Shown: positions 8,375-20,195 of the stretch, one piece after another
Layout of the letters: each line of letters begins with the position of its first letter
Numbering within the stretch: the stretch's first letter is position 1
Assembly (NCBI GenBank): GCA_029862045.1
Contig: JAOTYE010000005.1
Location: forward strand, 1 to 64,000
DNA: 64,000 bases
Direction of reading: 5' to 3'
From: Gammaproteobacteria bacterium
GTDB lineage: Bacteria; Pseudomonadota; Gammaproteobacteria; Steroidobacterales; Woeseiaceae
Notes under the pieces: generated by a model
Databases searched by the model: none
Seen by the model: only the letters and a program-made list of their open reading frames with translations
Told to the model about the DNA's origin: nothing
Translations under genes and position numbers: made by a program

Positions 8375-11300
8375 TTCTGAACATGCGCATCCACGGAGCA
8401 TCATCGTCCCAGTCGTCGGGATGCCAGGAGTTCTGTATCGTCCGGGCAACTCGTTCGGGATGCGGCATCATGATCGTCACTCGTCCGTCTTCATTCGACA
8501 GACCGCAGATTCCATCCGGAGACCCGTTCGGGTTTGCAGGATAGCTATCCGCGACATTGCCGTAATTGTCGATGTAGCGCGTGGCTATCGTATGCGATGC
8601 CATGTAGCGGTCGGTGTCATTTTCGAAACTAACGCGACCCTCGCCGTGCGATGTTGCGATCGGAATACGTGACCCCGCCATGCCATCGAGGAATATCGAC
8701 GGGCTTTGCAGCACTTCGACGAGACTCAGGCGCGCTTCAAACTGCTCCGATTTGTTGCGCAAAAAACGTGGCCAGTGCTCGGCGCCTGGTATCAACTCGC
8801 GCAGGTGCGACAACATCTGGCAGCCATTGCAGACACCTAAGGCAAATGTATCGCCACGTTGAAAAAACTCTTCGAATTGATCCCGTACGCGCTCATGATA
8901 CAGCACGGACTTCGCCCAGCCGCCGCCTGCGCCGAGAACATCGCCGAATGAAAAGCCGCCACAAGCAACCAGTCCCTGATAGTTGACGAGACCGTCCCGG
9001 CCGCTCAGCAAGTCGCTCATGTGTACATCGACCGCCGTGAATCCGGCCCGAATAAATGCGGCGGCCATTTCATACTGACTGTTGACGCCCTGCTCTCGCA
9101 GTACTGCGACACGCGGTCCGGCGACACCTCGCAATCGGCGCGTAATATCGTCACTGGCGTCAAACGTGAGTGCAACGTTCAGCCCGGGGTCGGCGTCATC
9201 GAGAATATGATCGAATTCTTCGAGTGCGGTCGCTGGATTGTCGCGCAATGCCTGGATCCGGTAGCTCGTTTCGGACCACTCCCGCTGCAGCTGCTTGCGC
9301 TCGAACTGCAATACGACCTCCTCGCCATTGCGTAGCGTGAGCCGCGGCTTTTTCTCGACCCGGCCGATCGCAGTTGCTGTCGCACCGGTGCGGTCGAGCA
9401 CCATTTGCACCTGGGTCAGTTTATTTTTTGCAACCTGAATCACGGCACCGGCTTCTTCCGCGAACAGCAGCGCGAGCAGGTCCTGTTTTGATCCGTTCAG
9501 TTGCAGTGATACGCCCAGTCGACTTGCAAACATCATTTCAACGACGGTTGCGACAAGCCCGCCGTCGCTGCGATCGTGGTAGGCCAGCAGCATGTCTCGC
9601 TCATTGAGTTCCTGAATTGCCGCGAAAAAGTTCTGCAGGAGATCGGGACTATCGAGGTCAGGTGTTTCGCCACCAACCCGATTGTACGCCTGAGCAAGAC
9701 ATGAACCACCCAGACGATTCTTGCCCTGGCCGAGATCGAAGAGCAACAGGTAGCTCGACTCATCGACCGACCGTAGCTGCGGCGTCAGATGCCGCCTGAC
9801 ATCGGTCACCGGCGCAAACGCCGATACGATTAGCGACACGGGCGCGACTACCTGGTACTCGTCACCACCCTCCTGCCAGCGCGCGCGCAAGGACATAGAG
9901 TCCTTGCCGACCGGAATGGCCACACCAAGATCGCGGCATAGCTCGTCGCCGACCGCTTTGACGGTATCGAACAGGTTTGCATCTTCGCCCGGGTGGCCTG
10001 CTGCAGCCATCCAGTTGGCCGATAGTCGAATATTCTTTATGTCGTCGATCGGCGCCGCAGCGATATTCGTGATTGCCTCAGCGACCGCCATGCGGCCTGA
10101 TGCGGGCGCGTTCAACGCTGCAAGCGGCGTGCGCTCGCCCATCGACATCGCCTCACCTGTCGTACTTTCGTAACCTGTCGCCGTGATCGCTACATCGCTC
10201 ACGGGCACCTGCCAGGGGCCAACGAGTTGATCACGAACACTAAGCCCACCGACCGTCCGATCACCAATATGAATCAGGAATGATTTATCCGCGACGGCCG
10301 GGAAGCGCAATACACGCAGCACCGCGTCTTCGAGTTTGATATCGGACAGATCCGGATGAGTTTCCGGCGCCGATACACGCTCGACATTACGCATCATCTT
10401 GGGCGGATTACCGAGCAACATGTCCATCGGCATGTCGACGGCGCGATTATCGAACTCTCTGTCGTCGACCACGAGTTGGCCATCGTTTGTCAACGTACCA
10501 ATTACATACACAGGACAGCGCTCGCGCTCGCACAGTGCCTCGAACGCGCCGGTACGGTCGGCGGCAACGATCAGCACGTAGCGCTCCTGCGCCTCATTGC
10601 ACCAAATGCCCATCGGCGACATGCCGGTCTCGGCGTTGTCGACATCCCGCAGCTCTATCCGTGCCCCGTGCTTGCTGTGATCGACAGCCTCGGGCACGGC
10701 ATTCGACAGTCCGCCCGCGCCGACGTCGTGAATCAACAGGATCGGATTGTCATCTCCCATCTGCCAGCAACGATCGATCACTTCCTGCGCGCGGCGTTGT
10801 ATCTCAGGATTACCACGCTGTACCGACGCGAAATCGAGATCCTCGCTGCTCGTACCGCTAGCGAGACTGGACGCGGCACCGCCACCCAGCCCGATCAACA
10901 TGGCAGGACCGCCAATTACGACGACTTTGGCGCCGACCGGCACATCGATCTTGTTGGCATGTTCGGCGCGGACGTTGCCGACGCCTCCGGCGATCATGAT
11001 CGGTTTGTGATAACCGCGAATTTCGTTGTCGGCGAGTCCGGGTAAAGACGTCTCATAGGTGCGGAAATAGCCGAGCAGATTCGGCCGTCCGAACTCATTA
11101 TTGAACGCCGCGCCACCGATCGGCCCTTCGGTCATAATTTCAAGTGGCGTCGCCATCCGGTCTGGATGCGGGAAGTCGATCTCCCAGGGTTGCTCGAAGC
11201 CGGGAATGCGCAGGTGCGACACCGTGAAACCTGTCAGCCCGGCTTTGGGCTTCGCGCCCAGCCCGGTCGCACCCTCATCACGAATTTCGCCGCCTGAGCC

Positions 11301-12227
11301 CGTCGCTGCACCCGGGAACGGCGAAATCGCAGTCGGGTGATTGTGCGTCTCGACTTTCATCAAGATATGGACGGGTTCGTCATTGTAAAGATACTCACGA
11401 CTGTCGGATGCCGGCATCAGTCGCGCCCCGTGCCAGCCCTCGATAACCGCCGCGTTATCTGAGTAGGCCGAGATGACACCGTCGGGACTTGCCGCAGTTG
11501 TTGACTTGATCATGCCGAAGAGTCGCTCGTCCTTCGACTCGCCATCGATTACCCAACTCGCGTTGAAGATCTTGTGCCGGCAGTGCTCGGAATTCGCCTG
11601 TGCGAACATCATGAGTTCGGCATCGGTGGGATCACGTCCGAGTTCGGCGTAGCCGTCGACAAGGTAGTCGATCTCCTGATCGGACAATGCGAGCCCAAGA
11701 TCCGTGTTGGCCTTTACGAGCGCGTCACGACCGGCCTGGGCCAGCGGCACCCTGGTCAGCGGCGCCGGCTCATGCACCTCAAACAACGCGAGGGCTCCTT
11801 CACCATCACCGAGCAGCGTCTCGGTCATGCGATCAAACAGCAACGAGCCGAGTGCATGCATATCCTCATCGCTGACCTTGCCCTTGAACTGCAGGCCATA
11901 GCAAATGCCGCGTTCGATGCGTTCAACATTGATATCGCAAGCCAGCGCGATGTCGGTCGCCTTGCTCGACCACGGCGAAATTGTGCCTGCGCGCGGCACA
12001 ACATAAATCCTGTGCGCACCCTTGCCAAGCGGTGCCGTCGCCTCACCGGATAGTAACAATGCTTTGAGACGCTTCTTGTGCTTCGCCGACAGACGTGCAG
12101 TCAAAGCAATGAAGTAAGTGAAACGCGCCTGTATCGATTTGACGCGTTCGTCTTGTCGTTGCAAGGAGCGAAGTAGTTTCGCCAGGCGAAAATCGGACAA
12201 CGCGGTCTGCCCGGGCAGCTGCAACAT
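8352..12227 (-). CDS. purL: Phosphoribosylformylglycinamidine synthase
   Basis: The large single-chain PurL of gammaproteobacteria, about 1291 residues from the ATG at 12227 (a TTG at 12272 would add 15 residues). It converts FGAR plus glutamine and ATP to FGAM in purine synthesis. Visible motifs include the FGAM synthase signature [19 protein letters not shown] with [11 protein letters not shown], and the C-terminal glutaminase domain with nucleophile Cys in [23 protein letters not shown], and the His/Glu of PHPERV. The C-terminus [13 protein letters not shown] is typical. It is monocistronic here and converges with the DUF4145 gene. No PurR-type operator could be recognised upstream with confidence. 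Confidence 0.97.
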   Translation of the reverse strand: MLQLPGQTALSDFRLAKLLRSLQRQDERVKSIQARFTYFIALTARLSAKHKKRLKALLLSGEATAPLGKGAHRIYVVPRAGTISPWSSKATDIALACDINVERIERGICYGLQFKGKVSDEDMHALGSLLFDRMTETLLGDGEGALALFEVHEPAPLTRVPLAQAGRDALVKANTDLGLALSDQEIDYLVDGYAELGRDPTDAELMMFAQANSEHCRHKIFNASWVIDGESKDERLFGMIKSTTAASPDGVISAYSDNAAVIEGWHGARLMPASDSREYLYNDEPVHILMKVETHNHPTAISPFPGAATGSGGEIRDEGATGLGAKPKAGLTGFTVSHLRIPGFEQPWEIDFPHPDRMATPLEIMTEGPIGGAAFNNEFGRPNLLGYFRTYETSLPGLADNEIRGYHKPIMIAGGVGNVRAEHANKIDVPVGAKVVVIGGPAMLIGLGGGAASSLASGTSSEDLDFASVQRGNPEIQRRAQEVIDRCWQMGDDNPILLIHDVGAGGLSNAVPEAVDHSKHGARIELRDVDNAETGMSPMGIWCNEAQERYVLIVAADRTGAFEALCERERCPVYVIGTLTNDGQLVVDDREFDNRAVDMPMDMLLGNPPKMMRNVERVSAPETHPDLSDIKLEDAVLRVLRFPAVADKSFLIHIGDRTVGGLSVRDQLVGPWQVPVSDVAITATGYESTTGEAMSMGERTPLAALNAPASGRMAVAEAITNIAAAPIDDIKNIRLSANWMAAAGHPGEDANLFDTVKAVGDELCRDLGVAIPVGKDSMSLRARWQEGGDEYQVVAPVSLIVSAFAPVTDVRRHLTPQLRSVDESSYLLLFDLGQGKNRLGGSCLAQAYNRVGGETPDLDSPDLLQNFFAAIQELNERDMLLAYHDRSDGGLVATVVEMMFASRLGVSLQLNGSKQDLLALLFAEEAGAVIQVAKNKLTQVQMVLDRTGATATAIGRVEKKPRLTLRNGEEVVLQFERKQLQREWSETSYRIQALRDNPATALEEFDHILDDADPGLNVALTFDASDDITRRLRGVAGPRVAVLREQGVNSQYEMAAAFIRAGFTAVDVHMSDLLSGRDGLVNYQGLVACGGFSFGDVLGAGGGWAKSVLYHERVRDQFEEFFQRGDTFALGVCNGCQMLSHLRELIPGAEHWPRFLRNKSEQFEARLSLVEVLQSPSIFLDGMAGSRIPIATSHGEGRVSFENDTDRYMASHTIATRYIDNYGNVADSYPANPNGSPDGICGLSNEDGRVTIMMPHPERVARTIQNSWHPDDWDDDAPWMRMFRNARVAMG

Positions 12228-12451
12228 GTCGATGCGACTCTGCGTATCCAGATCAGTTGCAGGTGTCGACAAGCTGATTCGACCTTATCCGAAAATTAGT
12301 TGGCGGTGAGACGCGATCATACCCGAGTGCTGTTGCGCTGCAAACGGTGCAAGCGCGACGATTGTTATCGGAAGTAAAGCGCAGCGTAGCGAGCCATGAA
12401 GATGACTACGTGCCCTAGGGGTGCAAATGTGCCGCTAGCACCCTTTTTGTC

Positions 12452-12467
12452 GCCCGTTGGGACGGGC
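12452..12467 (-). terminator. Stem-loop directly after the DUF1820 gene
   Basis: GCCCGT and ACGGGC pair around a TGGG loop, 3 nt past the stop of the minus-strand DUF1820 gene. On the minus strand the following bases are GACAAAAAGG, not a U tract, so it is a weak terminator at best. On the plus strand it is followed by TCCTATTTTG, but no plus-strand gene ends here. A transcript-end hairpin is the likely role. Confidence 0.4.
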
Positions 12468-12469
12468 TC

Positions 12470-12799
12470 CTATTTTGTCTTGTCTCCGGGCGTGTAGATT
12501 GGCATTGGAAACTGCGTCACATTCCCTTCGAGCTTGGAGATCTTGCTTGCACCCTGCTTTTCCACTTCGTCGATGCGGATGATCGAATGCATAGGCAAAT
12601 AAGTCCGCGTCACGTGCTCGAATTCCGACTTGATCTTCTCCTCTGAGGGATCAACGACCACGCTCGTACGCTCACCGAAGACGAGCTGCTCAACCTCGAC
12701 GAAACCAAAAATCGCACCATGACCGACTTCGCGGGCATAGATCTCGTAGACCTGCCCCTGGCTGATGAAAACGACTCGAAAAAGGGTCTTCTTGTTCAT
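12470..12799 (-). CDS. DUF1820 family protein
   Basis: A 109-residue protein starting MNKKTLFRVVFISQGQVYEI, then YAREVGHGAIFGFVEVE and VVDPSEEKIKSEFE, the conserved pattern of DUF1820, a small soluble family nearly confined to gammaproteobacteria. Its biochemical role is unknown. I place the start at the ATG read at 12799; the open frame continues 28 codons upstream, but the conserved part begins at MNKK. It is divergent from the FHA-domain gene, so the 170 bp between them should hold both promoters. The family is usually core, supporting the taxonomic inference. Confidence 0.85.
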   Translation of the reverse strand: MNKKTLFRVVFISQGQVYEIYAREVGHGAIFGFVEVEQLVFGERTSVVVDPSEEKIKSEFEHVTRTYLPMHSIIRIDEVEKQGASKISKLEGNVTQFPMPIYTPGDKTK

Positions 12800-12972
12800 G
12801 TTGTTCAAGGGGTCTTGAGGGGCGCGTAGTGTACCCAAATACGCCGTTGATGGCATGTATCGTATATGGTCTAATATACCCATATTAAGACTTCGCTAAA
12901 ATCCTGACGATTCTGATTTATGTGAACTGCTTGGCAGCGTATGCCTTTGATTGTTTGCACTATTCGTCTGTC

Positions 12973-14373
12973 ATGACCTGTCAGCTGGAAATAGTCTCAG
13001 AGCACCGGGAAATCGTCGGCGACGACGCCCTGCGCGTTTTCGGTGAAGATGGCGGCACGATCGGCCGCTCCCTGCAGAACGACTGGATTCTCCCGGATCC
13101 GGATCGCTTTATTTCGGGGCGGCACGCAGCGATCGATTTCAAAGGTGGCACTTACTATCTCATCGACACCAGTACGAATGGCGTCTATATCAACGGTGAC
13201 TGCGAACCAATCGGCAAGGGCAATCCGCGGCGCCTGTTTAATGGCGACAGATTACGTTTCGGCGACTTCGAAATCGAGGTCACGATTGACAAGGGCGAGA
13301 GCCTCGTTATGCCTTTGGATGAGCCGCAGACGGACGTAGCCACCAACGTCGAGCAATTGGTGCCCGAGGAATCGCTCCTGACTGGCGTTCAGCTTCTCGA
13401 TGAAGAAGCACTGACGGGTGACGACGAATTCCAGGACGCGTTGTTCGGCGGCACGTCGGCAAACAGTCTCGCAGAATCCGCAGTCCTGGACGCCGCTATC
13501 AAGAAAGCTGAAACGAAAATCGAACAACCCAAGCATGCGACACCACGGTCACTGGTTGAAGGCGACCTGGTGGCGACCGATCTGCTTGATTCGTTCCTCG
13601 ATGGTCTTGGCATTAGCCGCAGCGAATTACATTCAAGCGTTGATCTCGGTGAGGTGATGCAGAACGCCGGCGAAGTTATGCGCGAGTTCGTCGAAGGCAC
13701 GACCCAGCTGCTCGTGAGCCGTGCGAACCTCAAGAATGCGTTTCGTCTGGATCAGACAACTGTATTGCCGCGACACAACAACCCGCTAAAGCTCTCGGCA
13801 AATTCGAAAGACTCGATCAAACAACTGCTTGTTGGTAAAGAGGGTGAATACCTCGGGCCGCGTGACGCGGTTCGTGAGGTGTGCCGTGACCTGCTGTTCC
13901 ACCAGGATGCATTCCTCGACGCAATGAACAGTGCATTTATCGAATTCGCCGATCGCTTCGATCCGGATGAACTGGAGGAAGGTTTCGATCGTGCGATTGG
14001 CAGCAACCTGTTTACAAGATTCATGAACAAGTCGAAGTACTGGGGCCTTTATAACGACTTGTACCCGATCATGACCGAGAAAGGCGGCGGCCGCTTCCCC
14101 CAGATGTATGCCGAGGAATTCGTCAAAGCGTACGAACGACAGATCGCAGAGTACAAGCGTCTGGGCGGTGGCGACGACCATCTAAGAGAGACCGTCGTAA
14201 TGAACGAATCAGACCTCAGGACGGATGCACTTGAGGAACAGCAAGGCGATACGGCAGTTGAGAAGATCCCCCTGGACAATGCGATACCGCCGTTCGACGA
14301 CGAAGATGAAGACGATTTTGCTCCGCTGGATAGCCTGCCGGACGATACATCTGCTGATCAGGCCAAAGGCTGA
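12973..14373 (+). CDS. Type VI secretion-type FHA domain protein (TagH/Fha-like), orphan
   Basis: A protein of about 466 residues. The N-terminal 100 residues are an FHA phosphothreonine-binding domain: GTIGRSLQNDWILPDPDRFIS, GRHAAI, DTSTNGVYING and RLRFGDFEIEV. The C-terminal half (about 265-410) is the alpha-helical domain of T6SS Fha proteins, with NPLKLSANSKDSIKQLL, YLGPRDAVREVCRDLLFHQ, FMNKSKYWGLYNDLYP and FPQMYAEEFVKAYERQ. An acidic linker and an acidic tail flank it. In T6SS it relays PpkA kinase signalling to assembly. No other T6SS gene is in the window. The start is uncertain: ATG at 12973 or GTG at 12922; neither has a good ribosome-binding site. Confidence 0.85.
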   Translation: MTCQLEIVSEHREIVGDDALRVFGEDGGTIGRSLQNDWILPDPDRFISGRHAAIDFKGGTYYLIDTSTNGVYINGDCEPIGKGNPRRLFNGDRLRFGDFEIEVTIDKGESLVMPLDEPQTDVATNVEQLVPEESLLTGVQLLDEEALTGDDEFQDALFGGTSANSLAESAVLDAAIKKAETKIEQPKHATPRSLVEGDLVATDLLDSFLDGLGISRSELHSSVDLGEVMQNAGEVMREFVEGTTQLLVSRANLKNAFRLDQTTVLPRHNNPLKLSANSKDSIKQLLVGKEGEYLGPRDAVREVCRDLLFHQDAFLDAMNSAFIEFADRFDPDELEEGFDRAIGSNLFTRFMNKSKYWGLYNDLYPIMTEKGGGRFPQMYAEEFVKAYERQIAEYKRLGGGDDHLRETVVMNESDLRTDALEEQQGDTAVEKIPLDNAIPPFDDEDEDDFAPLDSLPDDTSADQAKG

Positions 14374-14385
14374 TCGAACACCGCG

Positions 14386-16332
<1,947 letters not shown>

Positions 16333-16349
16333 CGTCTACAGCCTTTCTC

Positions 16350-17216
16350 TCACAAAGCAGCGAGCCGTTTCGCGAGCTGCAACAGTCGTTGTGCCTGCAC
16401 CAGGTGCGGGCGGTCAATCATCTTTCCGTCCATCCCGAGCGTTCCGGCCTCGGGGTTTGAAGCAAACAGCGCCACGATGCGCTCTGCCCGCTCAAGCTCC
16501 GCGGCGGTCGGCACGAACGCCCGGTTAATGACGTCGACCTGTGCCGGGTGGATCGCGAGCATCCCCGAAAACCCGTCTCGCCGGGCATTCGCTGCATACG
16601 TTGCCAGACCTTCGGCATCGCGGTAATCCGTAAACACCGTATCAACAGCAGGTACTTCTGCTGCCCCTGCCGCAAACAGGCACAGCGAGCGCGCCAGTTC
16701 ATACGGTGGCAACCAATTGCCTGCATCGTCGCGATTGCCGCTTGCTCCGACCGCCGCACTCAGGTCCTCAGCACCCCATGACAAGGCGGCTAATCGCGCC
16801 GTTGCGCCGACGTAACCTGCCAGCGTGAAAACCGCCGCGGGCCGTTCGGTGCATATCGCCAAAATGCCGGTCTTGCCGGCCTCGACACCGTGCTCTTGCT
16901 CCAGATCATCGAGCATCGACGCCAGACCGACGGCATCCGCGGCGCTACGCGGTTTCGGTAATACGATGCCGGCCGGCGCGGACGGCATGACGCCCTTGAG
17001 GTCAGCTATGGCATCATCGCTGCCGATCGGATTGATACGCACCCAGACGTTTTCTTTGCCGGCAAGATAATCACGTGCGCGTTCACGCGCCGCCGTTCGG
17101 GCAGCAGGGGCAACTGAGTCCTCGAGATCGAGAATGAGCGCATCGGCGCCAACATCGGCAGCCTTTTTCATCTTGCGCTCGCTATCCGCTGGCACGAAGA
17201 GATAGCTACGATTCAT
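16350..17216 (-). CDS. HpcH/HpaI/CitE-type CoA-ester lyase
   Basis: A 288-residue TIM-barrel lyase. It shows RSYLFVPADSERKMKKA at the N-terminus, LILDLEDSV (metal site), VWVRINPIGS, GIVLPKPRSA, the ICTERPAAVF segment and GMLAIHPAQVDVINRAF. Relatives cleave malyl-CoA, beta-methylmalyl-CoA or citramalyl-CoA to acetyl-CoA or propionyl-CoA plus a 2-oxo acid, using a divalent metal. Its start codon overlaps the stop of the upstream MaoC gene by one base, so the two are translationally coupled. Hydratase plus lyase resembles itaconyl-CoA/citramalyl-CoA cleavage (itaconate or leucine breakdown) or mesaconyl/methylmalyl-CoA steps. Sequence alone does not choose between them. Confidence 0.85.
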   Translation of the reverse strand: MNRSYLFVPADSERKMKKAADVGADALILDLEDSVAPAARTAARERARDYLAGKENVWVRINPIGSDDAIADLKGVMPSAPAGIVLPKPRSAADAVGLASMLDDLEQEHGVEAGKTGILAICTERPAAVFTLAGYVGATARLAALSWGAEDLSAAVGASGNRDDAGNWLPPYELARSLCLFAAGAAEVPAVDTVFTDYRDAEGLATYAANARRDGFSGMLAIHPAQVDVINRAFVPTAAELERAERIVALFASNPEAGTLGMDGKMIDRPHLVQAQRLLQLAKRLAAL

Positions 17217-17665
17217 TATGGCTTCTTGAGCAGCAACGCCGTGCGCTTGCAGATACCGACGAGCTCATTGTGCTGGTTGTACGCCCGATGCGCGAAAGTG
17301 GCGATGCCGTTATCGGGCCGTGACTTGCTCTCGCGCAGCTCGAGCACTTCCGATTCGACGCGAATCGTATCGCCGTGAAAAAGAGGCTTCGGAAAGCGCA
17401 CTTCATCCCAGCCGAGGTTGGCGACTGTCGTGCCGTGTGTCGTGTCATTGACGGATATGCCAACCATCAGTGACAACGTCAAACAGCTGTTCACTATCGG
17501 CTTGCCGAACTCCGTGTTCTTCATGTACTCGGCGTCGAGATGCAGTGACGCCGGATTGTGCGTCAGCGTCGTGATCAATACGTTGTCCGTCTCGGTGATC
17601 GTGCGACGTATTGGATGCTCGAATGTCTGTCCGACCGAGAATTCTTCGTAGTAGAGGCCTGGCAT
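17216..17665 (-). CDS. MaoC-like enoyl-CoA hydratase
   Basis: A 149-residue single hot-dog domain protein. It has the N-terminal [20 protein letters not shown], the hydratase signature with Asn/His in [30 protein letters not shown], and a final [18 protein letters not shown]. It probably hydrates a branched or dicarboxylic enoyl-CoA. It is the first gene of the MaoC / CoA-lyase / acs operon and shares one base with the lyase gene. Full-length mesaconyl-CoA hydratase is longer, so the substrate may instead be itaconyl-CoA or another short acyl-CoA. The pairing with a CitE-type lyase is the main functional clue. Confidence 0.82.
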   Translation of the reverse strand: MPGLYYEEFSVGQTFEHPIRRTITETDNVLITTLTHNPASLHLDAEYMKNTEFGKPIVNSCLTLSLMVGISVNDTTHGTTVANLGWDEVRFPKPLFHGDTIRVESEVLELRESKSRPDNGIATFAHRAYNQHNELVGICKRTALLLKKP

Positions 17666-17753
17666 ATTTGGACCCTTGGTTAAGCGCCTGAACCGAATGA
17701 TACGGTATTATCCGACCGCTAATATTGACCGTCCATCCTCTGTGGCAGAGACG

Positions 17754-18689
17754 TCAGGCTCGACGATGCCGGAGTTGTTTGCTTTGATCGTTGTCGTCGC
17801 CCATATAGTCGCGCTTTACGAGGCCCGGCAAGAACTTGAAGCGCTTGTACTGCCACTGATACTGCTCGGGACAGTCCATTACGCAACGTTCGATCGACTT
17901 GTTGAGCCCCGCCACGGCCGTCGCGCAATCAGGATCATAAATCGCGGCATCGGGGGGCAGAAATACAATCTCGTAGTTACCGTCCGACGTACGCTTGCAG
18001 TAGCCGCACAGGGCCCTGGCATTCGTGCGGTGAAGCAAATTGGTTGCCAGCGTCATGGTAAGTGTCGGCTCCCCAAAGAACGGCGCGAATATGCCGCTGT
18101 CCCGTTGCGGTACCTGATCGGGCAACAACGATATGATCTCGCCAGCCTTCAGGGACTTCAAGAGAGTGCGCAGGCCGCCCCTACCCGTCGACACCAGCTT
18201 AACTCCGCATCGCTGACGTGCCCGATAAACAAAGTCGGAGAATGTCGTCGATTTCGATTCCTGGAACATCGTCGTGAGCGGATATCGCTTGGCGAGATAG
18301 TAGTACGCGATTTCCCAACTCCCCAAATGTGGCACGAGCACCAGCGTACCGTTCGCATTTGCCAGCGCCGCGTCCAGATGTTCCTTGCCGACAACACGCG
18401 TAACGTTTTTTAACAGGCGCTCAGGTCGCCATAGCCAGATCCGGCCCATCTCCAGAATACCGAGGCATAACTCTTGCAGACTTTTGCGCGCAAATCGGGT
18501 TCGCGCTTCTTTGGACAAGTCGGGAAAACTGATTTCGAGATTACGTTCGGTAACCCGGCGGAGCCTGCCGTTAACATGCCACGTGATCCAGGCAGACAAA
18601 TTTGCCAGCGATCTCAGGCACACATGCGGCAGTACCGCGAACATCCAAAGCAGCGCCAAGCCCGACCATTTAGTTAGCATGTTCAGCAC
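17754..18689 (-). CDS. Lipid A-type lysophospholipid acyltransferase (LpxL/HtrB family)
   Basis: About 311 residues. The N-terminal membrane helix is KWSGLALLWMFAVLPHVCL. The acyltransferase HX4E motif appears as HLGSWE, followed by TTMFQESKS, RGGLRTLLKSLKAGEIISLLPDQVP and the substrate pocket GIFAPFFGEPTLTMTLATNLL. The C-terminus has CPEQYQWQYKRFKF. It should add a secondary acyl chain to lipid A at the inner membrane, or acylate another lipid. I place the start at the GTG at 18689, because GAAGGA lies 6 nt upstream; a longer open frame to 18803 would overlap ppa. It lies 79 bp after ppa on the same strand. Confidence 0.85.
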   Translation of the reverse strand: MLNMLTKWSGLALLWMFAVLPHVCLRSLANLSAWITWHVNGRLRRVTERNLEISFPDLSKEARTRFARKSLQELCLGILEMGRIWLWRPERLLKNVTRVVGKEHLDAALANANGTLVLVPHLGSWEIAYYYLAKRYPLTTMFQESKSTTFSDFVYRARQRCGVKLVSTGRGGLRTLLKSLKAGEIISLLPDQVPQRDSGIFAPFFGEPTLTMTLATNLLHRTNARALCGYCKRTSDGNYEIVFLPPDAAIYDPDCATAVAGLNKSIERCVMDCPEQYQWQYKRFKFLPGLVKRDYMGDDNDQSKQLRHRRA

Positions 18690-18768
18690 GTCATGTCCTT
18701 CAGCTGTAGAGCCAATGTGCGCCCGTTCACGTCTCCTGACAATGCGTAATTGTACGAGGCCGGTTCCG

Positions 18769-19302
18769 TCAATTCGCCTGCTTCTCGCGCTCGATCGCCT
18801 CAACGATCAGGCGCTTCGCCTCACCAGCGCCAAGCCAATCACCGATCTTGACCCACTTGCCCGGTTCAAGGTCTTTATAGTGCTCAAAAAAGTGCTCGAT
18901 CTGCTGCAGCGTGATTTCGGGCAGGTCTGCCGCGTCCAGAACATCGTCGTAGCGCCTGGTCAGAGCATGCGAGGGAACCGCAATGACCTTCTCATCCTGC
19001 CCGGCATTGTCTTCCATAATGAGGACGCCGATCGGCCGGACGTTGATCACACACCCCGGAACGAGCTGCCGCGTGTTGCAGACGAGCACATCGATAGGAT
19101 CTCCATCCTCTGACAGGGTATGTGGCACAAAGCCGTAGTTGCCCGGGTACGACATCGGCGTGTACAGGAATCGATCGACGACGAGCGTGCCCGCGTCCTT
19201 GTCAAGTTCGTACTTGATCGGGTTGCCGCCGACAGGTACTTCGATGATGACATTGACGTCTTGCGGTGGCTCATTCCCGATTGCGATAGCATCGATGCGC
19301 AT
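18769..19302 (-). CDS. ppa: Inorganic pyrophosphatase (family I)
   Basis: A 177-residue soluble enzyme starting [20 protein letters not shown]. It contains [28 protein letters not shown] and the metal-binding DGDPIDVLV, all diagnostic for family I pyrophosphatase. It hydrolyses PPi to phosphate and pulls biosynthetic reactions forward. The open frame extends 41 codons upstream, but homology begins at the ATG at 19302. The context is notable: it lies two genes after sat-aprMBA. In sulfur oxidation Sat consumes PPi to make ATP, so soluble pyrophosphatase would compete with it. The pair may need separate regulation. Confidence 0.95.
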   Translation of the reverse strand: MRIDAIAIGNEPPQDVNVIIEVPVGGNPIKYELDKDAGTLVVDRFLYTPMSYPGNYGFVPHTLSEDGDPIDVLVCNTRQLVPGCVINVRPIGVLIMEDNAGQDEKVIAVPSHALTRRYDDVLDAADLPEITLQQIEHFFEHYKDLEPGKWVKIGDWLGAGEAKRLIVEAIEREKQAN

Positions 19303-19421
19303 AGCATGTTCCCGTCGGCCAACTAAATGTCCGGACTGCAGCGACAATTGTACACGTGAGTGAATTCGCAAGAGTATTCCGAACTGGCGCGGCGGTTCAC
19401 AATGGGCCAACTTCTTTTGAA

Positions 19422-20186
19422 TCACGCTTCAGCATCAACCCTCCTCGCCTGACTGACGAAGCCGGTCTCTTCCGACAAGCGGTGCAGCATGTAAATGGGC
19501 CGCTCCCGGGCCTCGGTCTCATCGACGCCCTTGCGAAGGTCGACAGCGACGCTCGGCATGATACGGGCTTCTGTGCCAGCCCACTGGCGTTCGACCGGCC
19601 AATGGACGTGGCCGCAGAGCAGCCCCCGGACCTGCGGGTGACGGCTGACCACATCGGCAAGCGCGGCGGCCTCCTCGGGACGCCTGTAGCCGCCGACATA
19701 GTGGTCACCAACATCGAACGGCGGATGGTGGATGAACAACAGGGTCGGCCGATCGGGCTGGTCGCTTAATACCGCATCGAGCCACGCCTGCCGCGCCGGG
19801 CAAAATACACCTTTGCGCTCGCCGGGCGAGGTCGAGTCGATGGCGACCAGTCGCAGCTCATGGTCCTCGACCACGTAATGGAGAAAGTCGCCATTCCCGG
19901 GCAGGTTCGAATGGTCGCCGAAAGCAGAGCGCAGAGCGCCATTATCATCGCGGTTGCCTGAAACCAGATAGAGCGGCGCGTCTAACGGCGCGAGCAACTC
20001 GCGCAGGCGCGCATACTCTTCCGGCTGGCCGTGCTGCACCGTATCACCGGTGAAGATCACCGCATCAGGCCGTTGTTGATTGATATCCGCAATGCAGCGC
20101 CGCAGGCAATCGGCCCGCAGCTTTGCTGCCGGATGATCCAATGCGCGCGCCAGAATGTGCGTATCGCTGATCTGGGCGATTAGCAA
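19422..20186 (-). CDS. Calcineurin-like phosphodiesterase (CpdA-like)
   Basis: A 254-residue metallophosphoesterase. Metal-binding motifs appear in order: AQISDTHIL (DxH), FTGDTVQHG (GD), [19 protein letters not shown] and CGHVHWPVE (GHxH). The layout matches class III cyclic-nucleotide phosphodiesterases such as CpdA. The third motif is GNRD rather than GNHD, so the usual catalytic His is Arg, which may alter substrate or activity. It begins 9 bp after the aprA stop on the same strand, so it is probably cotranscribed with the sulfur operon. A cAMP role is an inference from the family; other phosphodiesters are possible. Confidence 0.8.
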   Translation of the reverse strand: MLIAQISDTHILARALDHPAAKLRADCLRRCIADINQQRPDAVIFTGDTVQHGQPEEYARLRELLAPLDAPLYLVSGNRDDNGALRSAFGDHSNLPGNGDFLHYVVEDHELRLVAIDSTSPGERKGVFCPARQAWLDAVLSDQPDRPTLLFIHHPPFDVGDHYVGGYRRPEEAAALADVVSRHPQVRGLLCGHVHWPVERQWAGTEARIMPSVAVDLRKGVDETEARERPIYMLHRLSEETGFVSQARRVDAEA

Positions 20187-20195
20187 AAGTAGCTC

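Noticed and set aside
12303-12320. TGGCGGTGAG next to the purL start as another type 2 repeat
   Set aside because: Only the first ten bases match; the hairpin half is absent and the context is core. Probably chance.
17676-18413. 245-codon plus-strand ORF
   Set aside because: Antisense shadow of the acyltransferase gene with no recognisable domain.
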